This document shows, one piece after another, positions 8,090-16,804 of a stretch of DNA of 64,000 nucleotides. The first letter of the stretch is position 1. Every line of letters starts with the position of its first letter. The DNA is from JANQIV01 sp050117315 (lineage in GTDB: Bacteria; Bacteroidota; Ignavibacteria; Ignavibacteriales; Melioribacteraceae): NCBI GenBank assembly GCA_050117315.1, contig JASFMY010000012.1:15961-79960 (forward strand). Reading direction: 5' to 3'. Both the position numbers and the translations under genes were made by a program. The notes under the pieces were generated by a model. It was not told where the DNA came from and made no database searches. It saw only the letters and a list, made by a program, of their open reading frames with translations.

Positions 8090-9283
8090 ATGAACAAATC
8101 TTTTACAATTGCCAAATGGGATTTTTATCAAAAAGTAAAAAGAAAATCATTTTTGTTTTTTGTGCTTTTCTTCCCTGTTATATTAATCGCCATCGGGATC
8201 CTGCCAGGTTTGTTGCAGTCAAATAATGCAATTGATAATAAAAGAGTCGGGATTATAGATAACGAACATATTCTTACAGATAAATTTGTAAACATATTAA
8301 ATGAGTCGCCGGATAAAAAAATAGAATTTGAAAAAATCGATTTACCGGATTTTAACCTTACCCAAAAAATAAGTTTTGCAGAACAGCTTTTAGAAACAAA
8401 CAATCTTTCGGGATATTTAGTTTTAAAAAACAATTCGGGCAAATTAACTGCCGAACTTCACAATAATTATGAATTCAACTACAACGACCGGTTGACCATT
8501 CAAAATCTATTTTTAACTACATATCTAAAGTTAAATCCCGGCAATAATTTATTTAAAGAATTTGAGCTGGTTGAAATAAAAAAGGAGAAAAAAAACGGAT
8601 CGCTTTTATCCAAATTTTATAGTTCATACATTCTAACAATGCTTCTGGCATTAATGATTTTAGTAAACGGCGGCATGATGACACGCAGTTTACGTGAGGA
8701 AAAAAACAACCGCTTAATTGAACTTTATCTATCAAGCGCATCAGTTCAGGACCTGCTATACGGCAAAATGATATCTTTAACATTAATTGCTACTATTCAA
8801 ATAATAACATGGGGCATTATAATTGTTTTATTCCGGGATTCCGAATACCTTCTCACGGCAGGAAACAATTTATTATTAATTTTAATTTTCATTATAACCG
8901 CCTTTGTGTTTTATTCGTCAATATTTATAGGACTCGGCGCCCTGATATCCACTGAACAGGAGTCACAACAGGTTAACAGTATTTTAAGTATAATTCTTAT
9001 ATTTCCTATTGTAATTTCCACAATGATAATTGATACGCCCGGTTCTTTTGTTTCGCAAGTTTTGTCGTATTTTCCATTTACAAGTGCGCCTATAATGATA
9101 ATGAGAATTAATGTTTCTTCGCCTAATTTTGTTGAAATCATTTTATCATTAGGGATTTTAATTCTTAGTGCAATACTTTTTGTAAAGGCTTCTTCAAAAC
9201 TTTTCAAAATCGGAATGTTGTCGTTCGATAATAAATTAGTTTTTACAGATGTAAAAAAAATATTACTAAACAAGAGCAATTAA
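8090..9283 (+). CDS. ABC-2 type (NatB-like) transporter permease
   Basis: A 397-residue membrane protein with the ABC-2 layout: an N-terminal cytoplasmic start (AKWDFYQKVKRK) and first helix (FLFFVLFFPVILIAIGIL), a large extracytoplasmic domain to about residue 180, then a cluster of five hydrophobic helices. The conserved NNRLIELYLSSASVQDLLYGKMI loop, which contacts the ATPase, follows the second helix. NatB/YhaP-type permeases export ions, small molecules or peptides with a separate ATPase, but no ATPase gene is adjacent here. The stop is directly followed by the prsW ATG. The substrate is unknown. Confidence 0.82.
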   Translation: MNKSFTIAKWDFYQKVKRKSFLFFVLFFPVILIAIGILPGLLQSNNAIDNKRVGIIDNEHILTDKFVNILNESPDKKIEFEKIDLPDFNLTQKISFAEQLLETNNLSGYLVLKNNSGKLTAELHNNYEFNYNDRLTIQNLFLTTYLKLNPGNNLFKEFELVEIKKEKKNGSLLSKFYSSYILTMLLALMILVNGGMMTRSLREEKNNRLIELYLSSASVQDLLYGKMISLTLIATIQIITWGIIIVLFRDSEYLLTAGNNLLLILIFIITAFVFYSSIFIGLGALISTEQESQQVNSILSIILIFPIVISTMIIDTPGSFVSQVLSYFPFTSAPIMIMRINVSSPNFVEIILSLGILILSAILFVKASSKLFKIGMLSFDNKLVFTDVKKILLNKSN

Positions 9284-10219
9284 ATGGTTATTGCATCGCT
9301 TATAGCAGCCATAATTCCTATGGTCACCTATTTATTTATTATCTGGAAAATGGACAAATACGAACCGGAGCCTTTTAAGATAGTATTAAAACATTTCCTT
9401 TACGGTGCTTTCGGATCAATAATATTAGCTTTAGTCGGAAGCAGTATCTTATCAATGCAGTTGGGTTTATTTGTAAAAAATCCGGCTCAGTTAAGTTTGT
9501 ACGAAACAATATTGGTGGCTCCTTTTATTGAAGAAATAACAAAAGGAATTTATTTGTTCGGTACTTCCCGTAAAAAAGTTTTTGACAATTTAACCGACGG
9601 ATTGGTATACGGCGGCGCTATCGGACTCGGTTTCGGCATGACTGAAAACTTCATCTATTTTATTACTTTCCCCGAAACAATTACACAATGGATTGGTCTT
9701 GTAATTATCAGGTCAAGTTTTTCTGCAGTAATGCACTGTATTGCAACCGCAACCGTCGGGGCATTTTTAGGGCTTGCAAAATTTTCAGTAAAAGAGAATA
9801 AATCGCTGTTGACATTCTTCGGGTTTATCATAGCTATGTTTCTTCACTTTTCATGGAACTTTACGGTTAGTTTCGACACCACTTATTACTTTGGATTTTT
9901 GGCGCTTTTCGTAATTATTATCTTTTTTATATTATTGTTTAACTATTCACTAAAGACCGAGCAAAAAATAATTATTAAAGAACTATCTGAAGAAAATATT
10001 CCTAAAGATCATATAAATATTATTGCGTCCTCTTTAAGCAGATTAAAAGGCTGGGTTGATGAAGGGGTAAGAAAAAGATACATTTATGCAGCCATTAAAC
10101 TTGCTTTTAGAAAAGTAGAATTCAGGAATTCCCCGGTTCAATTAAAACCGTTCTATGCAAGTGAAGTGATTAAATACAGAATCCAACTCGAACAAATAAT
10201 AAGTACTTTTAAGAAATAA
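9284..10219 (+). CDS. PrsW-family intramembrane metalloprotease
   Basis: A 311-residue protein with about eight hydrophobic segments. The PrsW motifs are in order: FIEEITKG (E83, E84), the GLGFGMTENFIYF segment, VMHCIATATVGA and FLHFSWNF, which supply the metal ligands of this CPBP-like family. PrsW proteins cleave membrane substrates such as anti-sigma factors in some bacteria. Here the substrate is unknown; an anti-sigma factor is encoded far away at 35966 with no evidence of a link. The C-terminal 80 residues are soluble and charged. The gene starts immediately after the permease stop, which suggests one transcript. Confidence 0.85.
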   Translation: MVIASLIAAIIPMVTYLFIIWKMDKYEPEPFKIVLKHFLYGAFGSIILALVGSSILSMQLGLFVKNPAQLSLYETILVAPFIEEITKGIYLFGTSRKKVFDNLTDGLVYGGAIGLGFGMTENFIYFITFPETITQWIGLVIIRSSFSAVMHCIATATVGAFLGLAKFSVKENKSLLTFFGFIIAMFLHFSWNFTVSFDTTYYFGFLALFVIIIFFILLFNYSLKTEQKIIIKELSEENIPKDHINIIASSLSRLKGWVDEGVRKRYIYAAIKLAFRKVEFRNSPVQLKPFYASEVIKYRIQLEQIISTFKK

Positions 10220-10230
10220 AAGAAGAAGAA

Positions 10231-10806
10231 GTGAGCAAAATAGGAATATTCGGCGGAACGTTTGACCCTATTCATCTAGGGCATTTGATTACTACACAGA
10301 TTGTATACGAAAAAAGGAAACTTGATAAAATAATATTTATACCTGCATTTATTTCACCCCACAAAATTCATAAGTTTGCCTCATCCCCTGTTCACCGCTT
10401 GAATATGCTAAAATATGCAATTGAAGATTTTGATCATTTCGACATTTCGAATATTGAGTTGAACAAACAAGAAATATCTTACACAATAAATACAATTGCA
10501 GAGTTAAAAAAAATTTACGACAATATTGAATTGATAATCGGTTTTGATAACCTGGTTGTTTTTGACAAGTGGTATAAATCCGATGAAATAATTAAGATGG
10601 TTGAACTAATAGTGATGAAAAGGAGTTTTGATAAAGAGGTGAAAAACATTCATAAATATTTCGGCGAAGCTGTTTTTGTTGATACTCCGAATATTGAAAT
10701 ATCATCGACAGAAATTAGAGACAGGGTCAATAAAGGATTGTCAATTGATTTTATGGTTCCGGCTAAGGTAAAAGATTATATCGAAAAAAATAATTTGTAC
10801 AAATGA
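10231..10806 (+). CDS. nadD: Nicotinate-nucleotide adenylyltransferase
   Basis: NAD biosynthesis enzyme that transfers AMP from ATP to nicotinate mononucleotide. The 191-residue protein opens with GIFGGTFDPIHLGHL, containing the nucleotidyltransferase HxGH-type motif, and ends with the ISSTEIRDRV motif and a YIEKNNLY tail, both characteristic. The start codon is GTG at 10231, supported by a GAAGAAGAA purine stretch just upstream. It is in a tight run with prsW (11 nt) and meaB (3 nt). Confidence 0.95.
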   Translation: MSKIGIFGGTFDPIHLGHLITTQIVYEKRKLDKIIFIPAFISPHKIHKFASSPVHRLNMLKYAIEDFDHFDISNIELNKQEISYTINTIAELKKIYDNIELIIGFDNLVVFDKWYKSDEIIKMVELIVMKRSFDKEVKNIHKYFGEAVFVDTPNIEISSTEIRDRVNKGLSIDFMVPAKVKDYIEKNNLYK

Positions 10807-10809
10807 CAC

Positions 10810-11763
10810 ATGCAGAAATCTTTCATTCAAAATATTATAAACAATGATAAACGGTTTATATCAAGAGCAATTACGCGGGTAGAATCGATGCATGATGATT
10901 CAACCGACATATTAAAGGAACTCCATAAAAACACGGGAAACGCTTACAGGATCGGGATAACGGGCCCGCCTGGTGCAGGCAAGTCTACTTTAACGAATCA
11001 ATTAACAAAGTATTATAGAAGACAATCAAAAAAAGTAGCGATAATTGCGGTTGACCCAACCAGCCCGTTTACAGGCGGTTCACTTTTGGGAGACCGTGTT
11101 CGCATGAGTGAAATTGGAGTTGATGAAGGAGTCTTTATAAGAAGCATGGCAACACGCGGCAGCCTCGGCGGCTTAAGCAAAAAGGCAATTGATGCCGCTG
11201 ATATTTTGGATGCAGCCGGCTACGACATAATAATTTTTGAAACTGTCGGAGTAGGCCAATCCGAATTAGACATCGCTCGAACAGCCGATACAACAGTTGT
11301 TATTTTAGTACCTGAATCCGGGGATTCAATACAGGCAATGAAAGCCGGGCTGATGGAAATTGGTGATATCTTTGTCATAAACAAAAGCGACAGACCCGGT
11401 GCAGATGCTGCAATTCAATCACTGAAAACCATACTGATGTTTAGAAAGCAAAATGAAAACTCATGGCTGCCGGATATTCTAAAATCAGTCGCTTCCGAAA
11501 ATAAAGGAATAATTGAAATTGCAGAAGAAATTGAGAATCATAAAAATTATATGGTAAAATCCGGGAAATTTGTTTTTAACAGGAAAGAAAAATCAAAACT
11601 AAGAGTAAAAGAGATTGTTGAAGATATTATAAAAGAAAAAATATGGAGCTCCGGTAGAACCGATAAATTAAACGAAATTATTGAATGTGTTGTTGAAGGA
11701 GAATGCTCGCCGTATTCAATCGCCGATCAAATTATCAGCGATTTTAAAAAAGAAATAAAATGA
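10810..11763 (+). CDS. meaB: Methylmalonyl-CoA mutase-associated GTPase MeaB (ArgK family)
   Basis: G3E P-loop GTPase that protects and reloads cobalamin in methylmalonyl-CoA mutase. The 317 residues include a Walker A GPPGAGKST, the switch region DPTSPFTGGSLLGDR, the ETVGVGQSE motif and the NKSD base-recognition motif. Its neighbours, an acyl-CoA dehydrogenase and a carboxyltransferase, and the PccB-like gene at 51524, fit propionyl-CoA/branched-chain acid metabolism. No mutase gene lies in the window. Confidence 0.93.
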   Translation: MQKSFIQNIINNDKRFISRAITRVESMHDDSTDILKELHKNTGNAYRIGITGPPGAGKSTLTNQLTKYYRRQSKKVAIIAVDPTSPFTGGSLLGDRVRMSEIGVDEGVFIRSMATRGSLGGLSKKAIDAADILDAAGYDIIIFETVGVGQSELDIARTADTTVVILVPESGDSIQAMKAGLMEIGDIFVINKSDRPGADAAIQSLKTILMFRKQNENSWLPDILKSVASENKGIIEIAEEIENHKNYMVKSGKFVFNRKEKSKLRVKEIVEDIIKEKIWSSGRTDKLNEIIECVVEGECSPYSIADQIISDFKKEIK

Positions 11764-11775
11764 ACGGAGTACAAA

Positions 11776-12945
11776 ATGGAAACAACAAATATAATAAGCC
11801 ATCAAATCGAATATGACGAAAGTCAATTAGCAATAAAAGAAACCACCCGCGATTTTGCAGAAAATAAAATCAAACCCGTTGTAATGAAATATGACGAGAC
11901 ACAGGAATTCCCGCTAGAGCTAATGAAAGAGCTTGGTGAACTTGGTTTTCTCGGAATACTTGTTCCCGAGGAGCTGGGCGGTTCAGGACTTGGCTACCAG
12001 GAATATGCAATTGTAGTTGAAGAGATTGCACGGGTTGATCCTTCAATTGCTCTTTCCGTTGCTGCTCATAACGGGTTGTGTACAAATCATATTCTTCAAT
12101 TTGCAAACAAAGAATTAAAGAAAAAATATATCCCCGATCTTGCATCAGGTAGAAAGATCGGTGCGTGGGGATTAACCGAACCGGCTTCCGGAAGTGATGC
12201 CGGCGGCTTGCAGACTACTGCAGAAAAAGATGGTGATTACTATATCCTCAACGGAACCAAAAATTTTATAACCCACGGAGCTTCAGGTGAAACTGTAGTT
12301 GTTATGGCAAAGACTGATAAAGAAGCGGGCAAAAAAGGAGTAAGTGCATTCATAGTTGAAAAAGGCCGGGAAGGATTTTCACCGGGGAGAAAAGAAGACA
12401 AACTGGGAATGCGTGCAAGTGAAACAACACAGCTAATTTTTGAAAACTGCAAAATACCCGCCGAGAATATAATTGGTGAAGAAGGACAGGGTTTTTATCA
12501 ATCAATGCAAATTCTGGAAGGCGGGCGAATTTCTATCGCAGCGTTAAGTGTCGGGCTTGCGCAGGGATGCCTTGATGAATCAATGAAATATGCAAACGAA
12601 AGAAAACAATTCAACAAAAAGATTTTTGATTTCCAGGGAATACAATTTAAACTTACCGAAATGGCAAACGATATTGAAGCTGCAAGATTACTGACATTTA
12701 AATCTGCAGTACAAAAAGATAACGGCGAAGATATATCACAATCAGCTTCAATGGCAAAAATGTTTGCTAGTGAAATTGCAACTAAAGCAGCAAACGAAGC
12801 CGTGCAGATATTCGGCGGCTACGGCTTTGTTAAAGACTACCCTGTAGAAAAATTTTACCGCGATGTTAAGCTGTTAACCATCGGCGAAGGTACATCCGAA
12901 GTACAAAGAATTATTATTGCAAGAAATCTCAAAAACAAATTATAG
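11776..12945 (+). CDS. Acyl-CoA dehydrogenase
   Basis: FAD flavoenzyme that oxidises acyl-CoA to the 2-enoyl-CoA and passes electrons to ETF. The 389-residue sequence has the signatures GAWGLTEPASGSDAGG (FAD/substrate site), ERKQFNKKIFDFQGIQFKL, QIFGGYGFVKDYPVEKFYRD and the closing GEGTSEVQRIIIARNL, where the catalytic Glu sits in short-chain and branched-chain enzymes. Its position between meaB and an MCC-beta-like carboxyltransferase suggests a branched-chain acyl-CoA such as isovaleryl-CoA, but substrate choice cannot be settled from sequence alone. Confidence 0.93.
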   Translation: METTNIISHQIEYDESQLAIKETTRDFAENKIKPVVMKYDETQEFPLELMKELGELGFLGILVPEELGGSGLGYQEYAIVVEEIARVDPSIALSVAAHNGLCTNHILQFANKELKKKYIPDLASGRKIGAWGLTEPASGSDAGGLQTTAEKDGDYYILNGTKNFITHGASGETVVVMAKTDKEAGKKGVSAFIVEKGREGFSPGRKEDKLGMRASETTQLIFENCKIPAENIIGEEGQGFYQSMQILEGGRISIAALSVGLAQGCLDESMKYANERKQFNKKIFDFQGIQFKLTEMANDIEAARLLTFKSAVQKDNGEDISQSASMAKMFASEIATKAANEAVQIFGGYGFVKDYPVEKFYRDVKLLTIGEGTSEVQRIIIARNLKNKL

Positions 12946-12953
12946 GTTATTTT

Positions 12954-13421
12954 ATGGAACTGTCTAAACATTCAAAAAAAGTTCAGAAATATTTAAATAA
13001 GTTTAATCTTGACCTGGAAGTTGTAGAGTTACCTAACAGTACACGTACTGCGGAAGAAGCGGCAAATGCAATTGGCTGCAAAGTCGGACAAATTATTAAG
13101 TCCCTCATCTTTAAAAATGGTAAAAATCCCGTTCTCATATTGGTAAGCGGAGATAATAAACTTAACGTAGAAAAGTTTGAAAAAGAATTCTCTATATCAC
13201 TTGAAAAAGCAGATGCAAAATTTGTAAAAGAGAAAACCGGCTTCTCAATTGGCGGTGTTCCGCCTGCGGGGCATAAAGAACAACTGGAAACATTTATAGA
13301 CGAAGACTTATTACAGTACGATGAAATATGGGCAGCGGCAGGTATGCCTTTTTCTGTGTTTAGAATTGAGAGCAGTAATATTCAAAAAATCACAGGCGGG
13401 AAAATTATCAAGATAAGTTAG
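12954..13421 (+). CDS. YbaK/EbsC-family aminoacyl-tRNA deacylase-like protein
   Basis: A 155-residue single-domain protein resembling the editing domain of prolyl-tRNA synthetase. It shows the helix RTAEEAANAIGCKVGQIIKSLIFK, LILVSGDNKLN, the GFSIGGVPPAGH loop and the EIWAAAGMPFSVFRI strand. YbaK/ProXp proteins remove wrongly attached amino acids from tRNA. Which tRNA this paralogue edits is unknown. The gene is 8 nt after the acyl-CoA dehydrogenase and 14 nt before the carboxyltransferase, so it appears to be a passenger in the acyl-CoA operon. Confidence 0.85.
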   Translation: MELSKHSKKVQKYLNKFNLDLEVVELPNSTRTAEEAANAIGCKVGQIIKSLIFKNGKNPVLILVSGDNKLNVEKFEKEFSISLEKADAKFVKEKTGFSIGGVPPAGHKEQLETFIDEDLLQYDEIWAAAGMPFSVFRIESSNIQKITGGKIIKIS

Positions 13422-13435
13422 TATCTGATATTAGG

Positions 13436-15091
13436 ATGAAAAAACTTGAGTCTAAAATAGACCAGAACGATACATTCTTAAAAAGAGAAGATTACTATAA
13501 AAACCTGGTAAGAAAAATTGAAGCCGAGAGAGATAAGGTAAAACTCGGCGGCGGTGAAAAAGCAATTGAAAAGCAGCATAAAAAAGGAAAACTCACTGCA
13601 AGAGAAAGAATAGAAAAGCTGATTGATCCCGGTTCAAAGTTTTACGAGTTAAACACTTTTTGTGCGCAAGGTATGTACAAGGAATACGGCGGCGCGCCAT
13701 CTGCCGGGACTGTGTTTGGAATCGGGAAAATTCATAACCGTGAAGTTGTAATAGTTGCTAACGATGCAACCGTTAAAGCCGGTGCGTGGTTTCCTATTAC
13801 GGCAAAAAAGAATTTACGTGCACAGGAAATATCAATAGAAAACAGGCTGCCGGTTGTTTACCTTGTTGACAGTGCCGGGGTCTTCCTTCCCCTGCAGGAA
13901 GATATATTTCCCGACAAAGAACACTTCGGAAGAATTTTCAGAAACAACGCACAGATGTCCGCTATGGGTATTCCGCAGGTAGCTGCGATAATGGGACCTT
14001 GCGTAGCAGGCGGCGCTTACCTCCCTATCATGAGCGACGAAGCATTAATCGTTGAAGGCAAAGGTTCGGTTTTCCTTGCCGGTTCTCATCTTGTAAAAGC
14101 TGCAATTGGTGAAAACATTGATAATGAGAGCCTTGGCGGTGCGGTAGTTCAGTCGAATATCTCCGGCGTTACAGATTATATAATGAAAAACGACGACGAA
14201 TGTTTGGCCCAGATAAGAAGTTTAATTGATAAGTTCGGCAAAACCGCTAATGCAGGATTCGACAGAATTGAAGCGAAACAGCCGCTTTATAATCCAAAAG
14301 AAATCTACGGTATATTGCCTGAAGATACGCTGCAGCAATATAATATGTACGAGCTTATTGCCCGCATAGTTGACAACTCCGAAATTGACGAGTACAAAGC
14401 AGGATACGGTAAAACAGTTATTACCGCTTATGCACGAATGGACGGGTGGGCTGTGGGCATTGTTGCAAACCAGCGCAGCATTGTTAAAACAGAAAAAGGT
14501 GAAATGCAGATAGGCGGGGTTATCTATTCAGACAGCGCAGACAAAGCCGCACGCTTTATTATGAACTGCAACCAGAAGAAAATTCCGCTGGTATTTCTGC
14601 AGGATGTTACCGGATTTATGGTCGGCAGCAAAGCCGAACACGGCGGCATAATTAAAGACGGCGCAAAAATGGTTAATGCTGTTGCAAATTCTGTTGTGCC
14701 TAAAATTACAATAATTGTCGGCAACAGCTTTGGCGCGGGCAATTACGCAATGTGCGGCAAAGCTTACGACCCGCGTTTTATTTATGCTTACCCGAATGCT
14801 AAAATTGCCGTAATGGGCGGCGCGCAGGCAAGCAGCGTTTTACTCGACATAAAAATAAAACAAATGCAGAAAGAAGGAAAAGAATTTTCAGATGAGGATA
14901 AACAAAAACTGCTCGATGAAATTAAAAAATCATACGATGTTTCAAGTTCATCTCTGCATGCCGCATCAAGATTATGGGTAGATGAAATTATTGACCCGGC
15001 AAAAACACGAGAGCATATTTCAAAATCAATTGAGTGGGCAAATAATAATCCGGAAATGAAGGAGTTTAAACTCGGTGTAATACAGATATAA
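13436..15091 (+). CDS. Acyl-CoA carboxylase, carboxyltransferase (beta) subunit, MCC-beta-like
   Basis: Biotin-dependent carboxyltransferase of 551 residues. It contains the N-terminal GKLTARERIEKLIDPGS motif, MGPCVAGGAYLPIMSDEAL, the second-half FLQDVTGFMVGSKAEHGGI and GAGNYAMCGKAYDPRF, and an inserted KIKQMQKEGKEFSDEDKQK helix typical of the methylcrotonyl-CoA carboxylase beta type rather than the shorter PccB type. It would act with a biotin carboxylase/BCCP subunit, not encoded next to it. With the upstream acyl-CoA dehydrogenase it fits leucine/isovalerate breakdown. Its last codons are repeated twice downstream (15733-15795, 16637-16783) as decayed copies. It also differs clearly from the second carboxyltransferase at 51524. 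Confidence 0.92.
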   Translation: MKKLESKIDQNDTFLKREDYYKNLVRKIEAERDKVKLGGGEKAIEKQHKKGKLTARERIEKLIDPGSKFYELNTFCAQGMYKEYGGAPSAGTVFGIGKIHNREVVIVANDATVKAGAWFPITAKKNLRAQEISIENRLPVVYLVDSAGVFLPLQEDIFPDKEHFGRIFRNNAQMSAMGIPQVAAIMGPCVAGGAYLPIMSDEALIVEGKGSVFLAGSHLVKAAIGENIDNESLGGAVVQSNISGVTDYIMKNDDECLAQIRSLIDKFGKTANAGFDRIEAKQPLYNPKEIYGILPEDTLQQYNMYELIARIVDNSEIDEYKAGYGKTVITAYARMDGWAVGIVANQRSIVKTEKGEMQIGGVIYSDSADKAARFIMNCNQKKIPLVFLQDVTGFMVGSKAEHGGIIKDGAKMVNAVANSVVPKITIIVGNSFGAGNYAMCGKAYDPRFIYAYPNAKIAVMGGAQASSVLLDIKIKQMQKEGKEFSDEDKQKLLDEIKKSYDVSSSSLHAASRLWVDEIIDPAKTREHISKSIEWANNNPEMKEFKLGVIQI

Positions 15092-15100
15092 GTAAAAATA

Positions 15101-15475
15101 TTAATTCTTTAATGGTAATATTCTTGCTCTTTCTTTAGATTCATCAATGCTTATCAAGGCACCGTTTTCAAGCAAATTTTCATATTGTTTTAAAGAGTTA
15201 ATCACAAGTTCACCAATTGCTAAGGGCAGGACATCCTGTGTTCGAACCTGTATAACGCTTGGGGATATATTTTTGTTGGCTGCTAATAAAGCTCCAAAGT
15301 CTAAACCATTCGTAAATAGAATATATTCATTTTCTCTAGCATAATTTAATATTACAGAATCTTGTTCATCATGGCGCCCAATCTTTGACCAATGTACAGA
15401 TTCAAAACCTTTTGATTCAAAATACCCTTCCCAGCCTGGGGAAAGGTTCATATCAATTAATATTTTAAGATTCAT
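15101..15475 (-). CDS. DUF5615 PIN-like putative toxin
   Basis: A 124-residue protein with the DUF5615 (PIN-like) pattern: LKILIDMNLSP at the start with the first acidic residue, HDEQDSVILNYARENEYILFTNGLDFG in the middle, and SVIQVRTQD. Members of this group usually pair with a DUF433 partner and are regarded as VapC-like toxins of type II toxin-antitoxin modules. Its start overlaps the DUF433 gene by 11 nt. The usual second acidic position reads TNGLDFG (often TxDxDFG), so one acidic residue is replaced by Gly or shifted; ribonuclease activity is not assured. It is convergent with the carboxyltransferase, 9 nt away. Confidence 0.8.
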   Translation of the reverse strand: MNLKILIDMNLSPGWEGYFESKGFESVHWSKIGRHDEQDSVILNYARENEYILFTNGLDFGALLAANKNISPSVIQVRTQDVLPLAIGELVINSLKQYENLLENGALISIDESKERARILPLKN

Positions 15476-15698
15476 ATTTTACTGGTACATCTAATTCTTC
15501 CGCACGCCATGCAGCATACGTTAAAGCTTGTTTTATATCTTCAAGCTCAATGTAAGGGTATTCATTTAATATCTCTTGATTAGAATACCCGGCTGCAACA
15601 AGTCCCACTATTGTTCCCACTGTTACTCTCATACCACGAATGCAAGGCTTACCTCCCATAACAAGAGGGTTAACAGTTATTCTATCTAAATTATTCAT
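15465..15698 (-). CDS. DUF433 putative antitoxin
   Basis: A 77-residue protein with the DUF433 hallmarks: RITVNPLVMGGKPCIRGMRVTV at the N-terminus, then LVAAGYSNQEILNEYPYIELEDIKQAL, a predicted winged-helix DNA-binding region. DUF433 proteins are commonly the antitoxin partners of PIN-like DUF5615 proteins, and the gene order (antitoxin first, 11-nt overlap) matches. It probably represses its own promoter just upstream at about 15700-15730, by analogy with other modules. Confidence 0.85.
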   Translation of the reverse strand: MNNLDRITVNPLVMGGKPCIRGMRVTVGTIVGLVAAGYSNQEILNEYPYIELEDIKQALTYAAWRAEELDVPVKYES

Positions 15699-15732
15699 AT
15701 TCCACTCTTATTTTTTCTTTAATTTAAAAAAT

Positions 15733-15795
15733 TCGAAATCAATTGAATGGGCAAATAATAATCTGGAATTGAAAGAGTTTAAAATACAGACGTGA
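15733..15795 (+). pseudogene. Decayed copy of the carboxyltransferase 3' end (short)
   Basis: In one frame these 63 bases read SKSIEWANNNLELKEFK then IQT and a stop. This matches the last residues of the carboxyltransferase ending at 15091, with a 9-base deletion just before the final IQ. Differences from the intact gene are mostly synonymous. It lies between the two toxin-antitoxin modules and has no start, so it is a relic. Its ending ACAGACGT is shared with the copy at 16637-16783, not with the intact gene. Confidence 0.85.
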
Positions 15796-15856
15796 TCTTC
15801 CCTTAAATATTATAACTTTTTATTCGTTTCTTTTAATCACACTATTTGCAGCTTTA

Positions 15857-16084
15857 TCAATTAGAAGCCTTGTAACTCGATTTTGCAGTTTTAATAATCA
15901 ACTTCAGTGCAGCGTTTACATCCTTATCGGTTGGGAAGATTTTGGCAACTTCCGGTTCTAATAATACTATGTTGTTACCTTTATTATATTTTTTATAATA
16001 TTTTCCTTTAACGCCGCCTTTTAATTTATCAAAGTCATATTCTTTTTTTAGAGTATCTTTTTCCATATTACCTGTTTTTTTCAT
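15857..16084 (-). CDS. BrnT-partner antitoxin (BrnA-like role)
   Basis: A 75-residue protein starting MKKTGNMEKDTLKKEYDFDKLKGGVKG. The pattern KGGVKGKYYKKYNKGNNIVLLEPEVAKIFPTDKDVNAALK is the common small partner encoded after BrnT-type toxins. The ATG at 16084 is chosen because a GGAG site lies five bases upstream. The frame is open 12 codons further, but those lie deep inside brnT. The 17-nt overlap with brnT implies translational coupling. It is presumed to bind the toxin and repress the operon; no clear DNA-binding fold is visible by eye. Confidence 0.75.
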   Translation of the reverse strand: MKKTGNMEKDTLKKEYDFDKLKGGVKGKYYKKYNKGNNIVLLEPEVAKIFPTDKDVNAALKLIIKTAKSSYKASN

Positions 16085-16343
16085 AAAATCTCCGTTCTTT
16101 TGCTGTTGCCTTTCTTGCACTTATTATTCGAATGTTATCTTTTCTATCAGTATGGGATACTATTATTATTTTTTCCGTTTTCGACATCCCGATTGTAATA
16201 AATCTGTTTTCGTTTGAGGAATGATCGGGATCATAAAAGGTAAATGATAAAGGATCGCCGAAAACAGTTGCAGCTTCTCCAAATGTTACTTTATGTTTTT
16301 CGAAATTGCTGCTTGCTTTTAAGGTATCCCATTCAAAATTCAT
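16068..16343 (-). CDS. BrnT-family toxin
   Basis: A 91-residue protein with the BrnT consensus: FEWDTLKASSNFEKHKVTFGEAATVFGDP at the start, then RFITIGMSKTEKIIIVSHTDR and RIISARKATAKERRFYE. BrnT toxins are RelE-fold ribonucleases that inhibit translation, with conserved Lys/His, Arg and Glu residues in these motifs, all present here. Its gene is first in the pair, overlapping the antitoxin by 17 nt. It is the second toxin module downstream of the carboxyltransferase. Confidence 0.88.
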   Translation of the reverse strand: MNFEWDTLKASSNFEKHKVTFGEAATVFGDPLSFTFYDPDHSSNENRFITIGMSKTEKIIIVSHTDRKDNIRIISARKATAKERRFYEKNR

Positions 16344-16804
16344 CTGTTGTTATAAATAAAATTAGAATATAAGTTTTATAAAAGACGTTTCTGCATTGCT
16401 TTTATTACAACTTGAAGTAAAATAATTATTAATAAAACAAATGGCAAAGTCAAACTATAGGATCACATTTTTAGATTAAAAAAAACACTTTTGAGAAAGC
16501 ATTACAAATCCCAACTTTGGTTTGTTAGGGTGATTTTATTTAGTTGAGTTTGCCTTAAACATGACTCAACATTGAACATTTACTTTTTCTACATAGAAGG
16601 GGCTTCCGGTAACCAGGAAGCTCTTACAAAGAAAAAAGCTCATCCCTCCATGCCGCATCACGTTTGTGGGTTGATGAAATAATTGACCCGGCAAAAGCAC
16701 GGGAACATATTTCCAAATCAATTGAGTGGGCAAACAACAACCCGGAAATGAAAGAGTTTAAGGTGGGAGTGATACAGACGTAGTAAATTATTACTTCGAT
16801 TTGG
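16344..16804. other. Intergenic region with hairpin and relic sequence
   Basis: These 461 bases hold the brnT promoter side, a hairpin at about 16602-16621 (GCTTCC with an 8-base loop and GGAAGC), and the relic of the carboxyltransferase 3' end listed separately. No intact gene is visible. The hairpin abuts the relic and could mark a recombination boundary or be a terminator. Confidence 0.5.
16637..16783 (+). pseudogene. Decayed copy of the carboxyltransferase 3' end (long)
   Basis: This reads in one frame SSLHAASRLWVDEIIDPA, KAREHISKSIEWANNN and PEMKEFKVGVIQT then a stop. It is nearly identical in protein to the end of the gene at 13436-15091 (only T to A, L to V, I to T), yet many codons differ synonymously. 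That pattern fits an allele from a related genome rather than a fresh local duplication. There is no 5' part. It sits immediately before the SIR2/NTPase module, whose last gene ends at 16805. Confidence 0.9.
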
